Origin: BS750m-G62 sp964577175
GTDB lineage: Bacteria; Planctomycetota; Phycisphaerae; FEN-1346
Length of the DNA stretch: 29,228 nt
NCBI GenBank assembly: GCA_964577175.1
Contig: CAZNYC010000043.1
Span: 1-29,228 of the forward strand
Direction: 5' to 3'
The notes beneath the pieces were generated by a model that saw only the letters and a program-made list of their open reading frames with translations, searched no databases and was not told the DNA's origin. Each line of letters opens with the position of its first letter. The first letter of the stretch is position 1. The position numbers and the translations under genes are program-made. Below are positions 25,224-29,228 of the stretch, piece after piece.

Positions 25224-28200
25224 ATGCCGGCTCACCGTCCGTCTGGGATGTGTTTCTGTGCGCCCCGCGAAAGGATGGAATCCGTGACACCGCCCGGCCA
25301 CCCCTCAGCGGCCCGCCAAGGGCCCTTTTTTGAAAGCATGGAGCCCAGGCTCCTCCTGGAGTCCCACCCAGTCATCAGCGAGTTCCTGGCCGTCAACGGC
25401 CAGGACGTCTACCCCGACCACCCCACCCTCACCGAGACCGACTGGGACTGGATCGAAATCCACAACCCCACCGGCAGTGCCATCGACCTCGCCGGCTACC
25501 ACCTGACCGACGACGACGGCGACCTGGCCCAGTGGACCTTCCCGGACGACGAAGCCGCGCTGACCACCCTCCCCGCCGGCGGGTACCTCCTCGTCTACGC
25601 CTCGAAGTTGACCGGCGACCCGCATCACCCGGACCCCGAGCACCCGGACGACTTCCACTGCAACTTCAAACTCGACGGCGACGGCGAGTACCTGGCCCTG
25701 CTCGGGCCGGACCCGAATCCCGACGCGGGCGACATCCTGCACGAGTTCGCCCCCGAATTCCCCGAGCAGGTGGAGGACGTGTCGTACGGCCTGGGCGGCG
25801 AGATCGTCGTCGGCGACACCCTCGTCGGCGAAGGCCGCGGGCTGACGGTCCACATCCCCGACGCCGGCGACGCCCCCCTCGGCACGGACTGGACCCTCCC
25901 CGGATTCGACGACTCCGGATGGACTGCCGGCGACACCAGCGTCGGCTACGAGACCGAAGCCGGCGGCGGGGGCGGCACCGACATCAAGATCAACTTCCAG
26001 CCCGCCGGCAGCGACATCCCCGGCGGCTACCTCCCCGACTACGGCGACGCCTATGCCGACCGCGGAAACGGGTACACCTACGGCTGGGACGCCGACACCT
26101 ACGAAATGCGCGACCGCAACGCCACGGCCGACCAGCGCTACGATACCCTCAACCACATCCTGAAGGACACCACCTCCGCCGTCTGGGAAATCGAACTGCC
26201 CAACGGCACGTACGACCTCTTCGTGGTGTGCGGCGATCCGTCCTACACCAACCAGGTCAACGATATGCTCTTCGAGGGCGTCCTCAAGGAAGACCCCGAC
26301 GGCGGCGATCATTTCGATGAGTACACCCTTCAGGTCACGGTGGAGGACGGCCGCCTCACCGTCCAGGCCGCGCCCGGCGCCTCGAACGCCAAGATCTGTT
26401 TCATCGACATCACCAGCGCCGAGCCCCCCACCTACGAGTCGATCATCGCCACCGACGTCCAGGCCGACATGTACGGCGAGAACACCTCGGCCTACGTCCG
26501 CATCCCGTTCACCTACAGCGGCCAGGACCCCCTCACGTCGCTGGCCTTGAAGATGCGGTACGACGACGGGTTCGTGGCGTATCTGAACGGCGAGAAGATC
26601 GCCGAGGCCAACGCCCCGGCCTCCCCCGGCTGGGACGCCGCCGCCACCGGCGAGCGGTCCGACTTTCTGGCCGTCCAGTACGAGACGTTCGACGTCTCCG
26701 CCCACGTCCCCTCCGTCACGACGGGCGAGAACGTTCTGGCCATCCACGGCCTGAATCTGGCCCACGCCGACCCCGACTTCCTCCTCATGGCCGAACTGGT
26801 GGGCGACGTCTCTCTCGACCCCCCCGAGATGTACTTCGAGACGCCCACCCCCGGGGCCGCTAACGCCGAGGGCGCCCTCGGCCTCGTCGCCGACACCGCC
26901 TTCAGCGTCGACCGCGGCTTCTACGACACCGCCTTCGACGTCGCCGTCACCTCAGACACCCCGGGCGTCGAAATCCGGTACACCCTGGACGGCACCGCGC
27001 CCACCGCGACGCACGGCACGCCCATCGCGAGCGGCGACACCGTCACCGTTACCGGCACCACGATTCTGCGCGCCGCCGCCTTCAAGCCCGGCTACATCGC
27101 CAGCAACGTCGATACCCAGACCTACCTCTTCACGAGCGACATCGTCCACCAGGACGGCGCAGGCCGGCCCGACACCTGGGGACACGCCGGCGCCGACTAC
27201 GAGATGGACACCGAGATCGTCTACGACGGCGTCGACCTCGCGAGTTTCACCGACTTCGACGGCCTGCCCTTCACCGTCGAGGACGCCCTCCAGGCCATCC
27301 CAAGCGTGTCCATCGCCATGGACCCCGACGACCTGTTTGATTCCAGCCAGGGCATCTATCCGTCGGGCGAGCACCGGCCCAAGTACGCCTCCGCCGAACT
27401 CATCCGCCCCGAGGGCACCGAACCGGGCGACGAGTTCCAGATCAACGCCAGCATCGAGGTCGTGGGCGGCACCAGCGTCAACCGCTGGAAGACCGACAAA
27501 CTCTCCATGCGCCTGAAGTTCCGCCAGCCCTACGGGCCTACCAAACTGCGCGCCGAGGTCTTCGGCGACACCGGCGTCTCCACCTTCGACACACTCGTCC
27601 TCGACGCACGCCTCAACAACGTCTGGACCTACGGCGGCGGGGTGGGCGCCGTCGACCAGCGCCTGCGCGGCCAGTACACCCGCGACCAGTTCGTCGCCGA
27701 CCTCCAGAACGCCATGACCGGCTACGGCGGACCGCACGGCATGTCGGTCCACCTTTATCTCGACGGCCTTTACTGGGGCATCTACCGCCTCCACGAGCGG
27801 CCCGACGCCGCCTATGCCAGCCAGACCTACGGGGGCGAACGGGACGATTACTACGCCGTCAAGCACAGCGGCTCCTGGGTCATCGACCCCGACCTCGACG
27901 ACGACCCCGACGGGTACCATGCCGCCGACGACGACTTTTACGCCATGGTCAGCCTCGCCGGCGGCGCCGAGGACCCCGCCCAGTACGCCCTCCTCCAGCA
28001 GAACCTCGACGTGCCGGCCTTCATCGATTACATGATCGTCAATTACTACGTCGGCAACTGGGACTGGTCCAACAAGAACTGGTACGCCACCCGCAACTAC
28101 GCCGACCCGGACGGCAAATGGCGGTTCCATTCCTGGGATGCCGAGCACGTCCTCGAGAACATCTACCGCAACGAAAGCGGCGACCCGGGACCGCACAGCC

Positions 28201-29228
28201 TCCACAGCCGCCTCCGCGACAATCCCGAGTACCGCATGCAGTTCGCCGACCGCGTGGTCCGCCACTTCTACAACGACGGCGTCCTGACCCCCGCCGGCGT
28301 CGACACCGCCTACGGCGTCATGCTCGCCGAACTCGACCGCGCCATCGCCGCCGAGTCCGCCCGATGGGGCGACAACCAGCGGTCCACCCCCTACACCCGC
28401 GACGGCGAATGGCTCGCCGAGGCCAACCGTCTCCTCAACGATTACTTCCCCGGATGCGCCGAGGAAATCCTCAACCAGTTCGAAGGCCGCGGCTACTATC
28501 CCGACCGTGGCACCGTCGACCCGCCCGTCTTCACCGTGGACGGCGCCCCGCAGCACGGCGGCCAGATCGACCCCGGCGACGCCCTCACCCTGACCGGCGG
28601 CCTCGGCACCGCCTGGTACACCACCGACGGCTCCGACCCCATCGCCTACAACTGGAACACCGGCCAGTGGGAGACCACCCCCTCCGCCGTCCAGTACGCC
28701 GGCGGCACGATCACCCTGGCCGGCAACACCCACGTCAAGGTCCGCACGCAGAGCGGCACAACGTGGTCGGCCCTGGCGGAGGCCGCCTTCGTCGTCCCCG
28801 GCTCCCACGACGACCTCCGCATCAGCGAACTGATGTACAACCCCGGCCAGCCCATCCATGTGGCGAGCCACGCCGAGGACCCCTATCCGTACAACGAATC
28901 GTTCGAGTTCATCGAACTCACCAACACCGGCGCCGGCGCCGTCAACCTGGCCGGCCTCCAGTTCACCGGCGGCGTGCAGTTCACCTTCCCCGGCGTGGAC
29001 CTCGCCCCCGGCGAGTACGTCCTCATCGTGGGCAGCGAGGGCGCCTTCGAGGCCCGCTACGGCACGGGCTATAACGTGGCGGGCGCCTACCGCCACGACA
29101 CACGCCTCGCCAACGGCGGCGAGACGATCGCGCTGACGAACGTGCTCGGCGAGACGGTCCAGGAGGTCGATTACAAGGACGGCTGGTTCGGCCTGACCGA
29201 CGGCGACGGCTTCTCCCTGGTGCCGCGC
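25224..29228 (+). CDS. Giant surface protein: LEPR-xLL-like start, lamin-tail, malectin-like, CotH (partial)
   Basis: The frame is open to the window edge, at least 1,335 residues. FFESMEPRLLLES (35-47) is a variant of the planctomycete LEPR-xLL N-terminal motif. Domains in order: a lamin-tail domain (about 49-170), a galactose-binding-like domain split by a malectin-like insert (insert about 252-395), a chitobiase C-terminal-like domain (PGVEIRYTLDGTAP, about 579-633), a CotH kinase-like domain (about 690-1090, with LDGLYWGIYRLHERPD and NWDWSNKNWY...WRFHSWDAEH), a second chitobiase-like segment (about 1125-1190) and a second lamin-tail (from 1197). CotH proteins include spore-coat protein kinases; in planctomycetes such proteins are large and of unknown role. 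The ATG at 25224 has AGGA five bases upstream. GTG 25284, eight bases after AAAGGA, is the main alternative. Confidence 0.88.
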   Translation, partial: MPAHRPSGMCFCAPRERMESVTPPGHPSAARQGPFFESMEPRLLLESHPVISEFLAVNGQDVYPDHPTLTETDWDWIEIHNPTGSAIDLAGYHLTDDDGDLAQWTFPDDEAALTTLPAGGYLLVYASKLTGDPHHPDPEHPDDFHCNFKLDGDGEYLALLGPDPNPDAGDILHEFAPEFPEQVEDVSYGLGGEIVVGDTLVGEGRGLTVHIPDAGDAPLGTDWTLPGFDDSGWTAGDTSVGYETEAGGGGGTDIKINFQPAGSDIPGGYLPDYGDAYADRGNGYTYGWDADTYEMRDRNATADQRYDTLNHILKDTTSAVWEIELPNGTYDLFVVCGDPSYTNQVNDMLFEGVLKEDPDGGDHFDEYTLQVTVEDGRLTVQAAPGASNAKICFIDITSAEPPTYESIIATDVQADMYGENTSAYVRIPFTYSGQDPLTSLALKMRYDDGFVAYLNGEKIAEANAPASPGWDAAATGERSDFLAVQYETFDVSAHVPSVTTGENVLAIHGLNLAHADPDFLLMAELVGDVSLDPPEMYFETPTPGAANAEGALGLVADTAFSVDRGFYDTAFDVAVTSDTPGVEIRYTLDGTAPTATHGTPIASGDTVTVTGTTILRAAAFKPGYIASNVDTQTYLFTSDIVHQDGAGRPDTWGHAGADYEMDTEIVYDGVDLASFTDFDGLPFTVEDALQAIPSVSIAMDPDDLFDSSQGIYPSGEHRPKYASAELIRPEGTEPGDEFQINASIEVVGGTSVNRWKTDKLSMRLKFRQPYGPTKLRAEVFGDTGVSTFDTLVLDARLNNVWTYGGGVGAVDQRLRGQYTRDQFVADLQNAMTGYGGPHGMSVHLYLDGLYWGIYRLHERPDAAYASQTYGGERDDYYAVKHSGSWVIDPDLDDDPDGYHAADDDFYAMVSLAGGAEDPAQYALLQQNLDVPAFIDYMIVNYYVGNWDWSNKNWYATRNYADPDGKWRFHSWDAEHVLENIYRNESGDPGPHSLHSRLRDNPEYRMQFADRVVRHFYNDGVLTPAGVDTAYGVMLAELDRAIAAESARWGDNQRSTPYTRDGEWLAEANRLLNDYFPGCAEEILNQFEGRGYYPDRGTVDPPVFTVDGAPQHGGQIDPGDALTLTGGLGTAWYTTDGSDPIAYNWNTGQWETTPSAVQYAGGTITLAGNTHVKVRTQSGTTWSALAEAAFVVPGSHDDLRISELMYNPGQPIHVASHAEDPYPYNESFEFIELTNTGAGAVNLAGLQFTGGVQFTFPGVDLAPGEYVLIVGSEGAFEARYGTGYNVAGAYRHDTRLANGGETIALTNVLGETVQEVDYKDGWFGLTDGDGFSLVPR

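Noticed and set aside
21720..25301. Open frame of about 1,190 codons on the minus strand opposite the PEP-CTERM gene
   Set aside because: Low-complexity Val/Gly/Asp/Ala composition typical of an antisense shadow; it also crosses a terminator and a promoter for the plus strand.
26952..29096. Open frame of about 710 codons on the minus strand within the CotH gene
   Set aside because: The plus strand has unbroken lamin-tail and CotH motifs over the same interval; the minus product is repetitive and Val/Gly-rich.

Overview
The window is a GC-rich chromosomal segment that most resembles a Planctomycetota genome (Phycisphaerae or a related class). This is inferred from gene content: a surface protein opening with an LEPR-xLL-type motif, a PEP-CTERM tail, tandem DUF1080 domains, heparinase II/III-like proteins, a Gfo/Idh/MocA protein and a CotH/lamin-tail giant protein. 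Most genes carry strong Shine-Dalgarno sites. They stand singly or in small groups on both strands, separated by short gaps full of palindromes.

Layout. Bases 3-128 hold the 3' end of a gene with a CxxCxxCxxC cysteine cluster. Next come the selenocysteine factors selB (232-2181) and selA (2503-3915), both on the minus strand in the order selA then selB, split by about 320 bp of repeats. A 760-bp non-coding stretch with hairpins and degenerate short repeats leads to a cardiolipin-synthase-like phospholipase D protein (4674-6134, plus). From 6.3 to 21.6 kb lies a carbohydrate-oriented block of mostly secreted proteins: a double DUF1080 protein (minus), a Gfo/Idh/MocA protein lacking the usual catalytic lysine (plus), a Kelch-type propeller protein (minus), a heparinase II/III-like protein (minus), an unknown secreted protein with a C-terminal jelly-roll-like region (plus), a second heparinase-like protein (minus), and a right-handed beta-helix protein with a fibronectin III tail (minus). 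The last 7.6 kb encodes two giant surface proteins on the plus strand. One is beta-rich with a LamG domain and a PEP-CTERM signal that sits out of frame. The other, cut by the window edge, is a lamin-tail/CotH protein.

The 6.3-21.6 kb block reads as breakdown of an acidic, uronate-containing polysaccharide outside the cytoplasm: lyase-like toroids and a beta-helix would cut chains, and DUF1080 and Gfo/Idh proteins would handle oxidised sugars. No transporter, sulfatase or regulator is visible, so the pathway is incomplete here.

The most unusual content is between the genes. Family 1 is a 28-bp palindrome with about eight copies, nearly always just 3' of a stop codon and twice arranged as a pair exactly 50 bp apart around a shared 22-nt spacer. 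Family 2 is a hairpin with a CTTGT-like loop and a stem that varies by compensatory changes (about five copies). At 16.0-16.2 kb both families meet in a 150-bp MITE-like inverted-repeat element that supplies a gene's stop codon.
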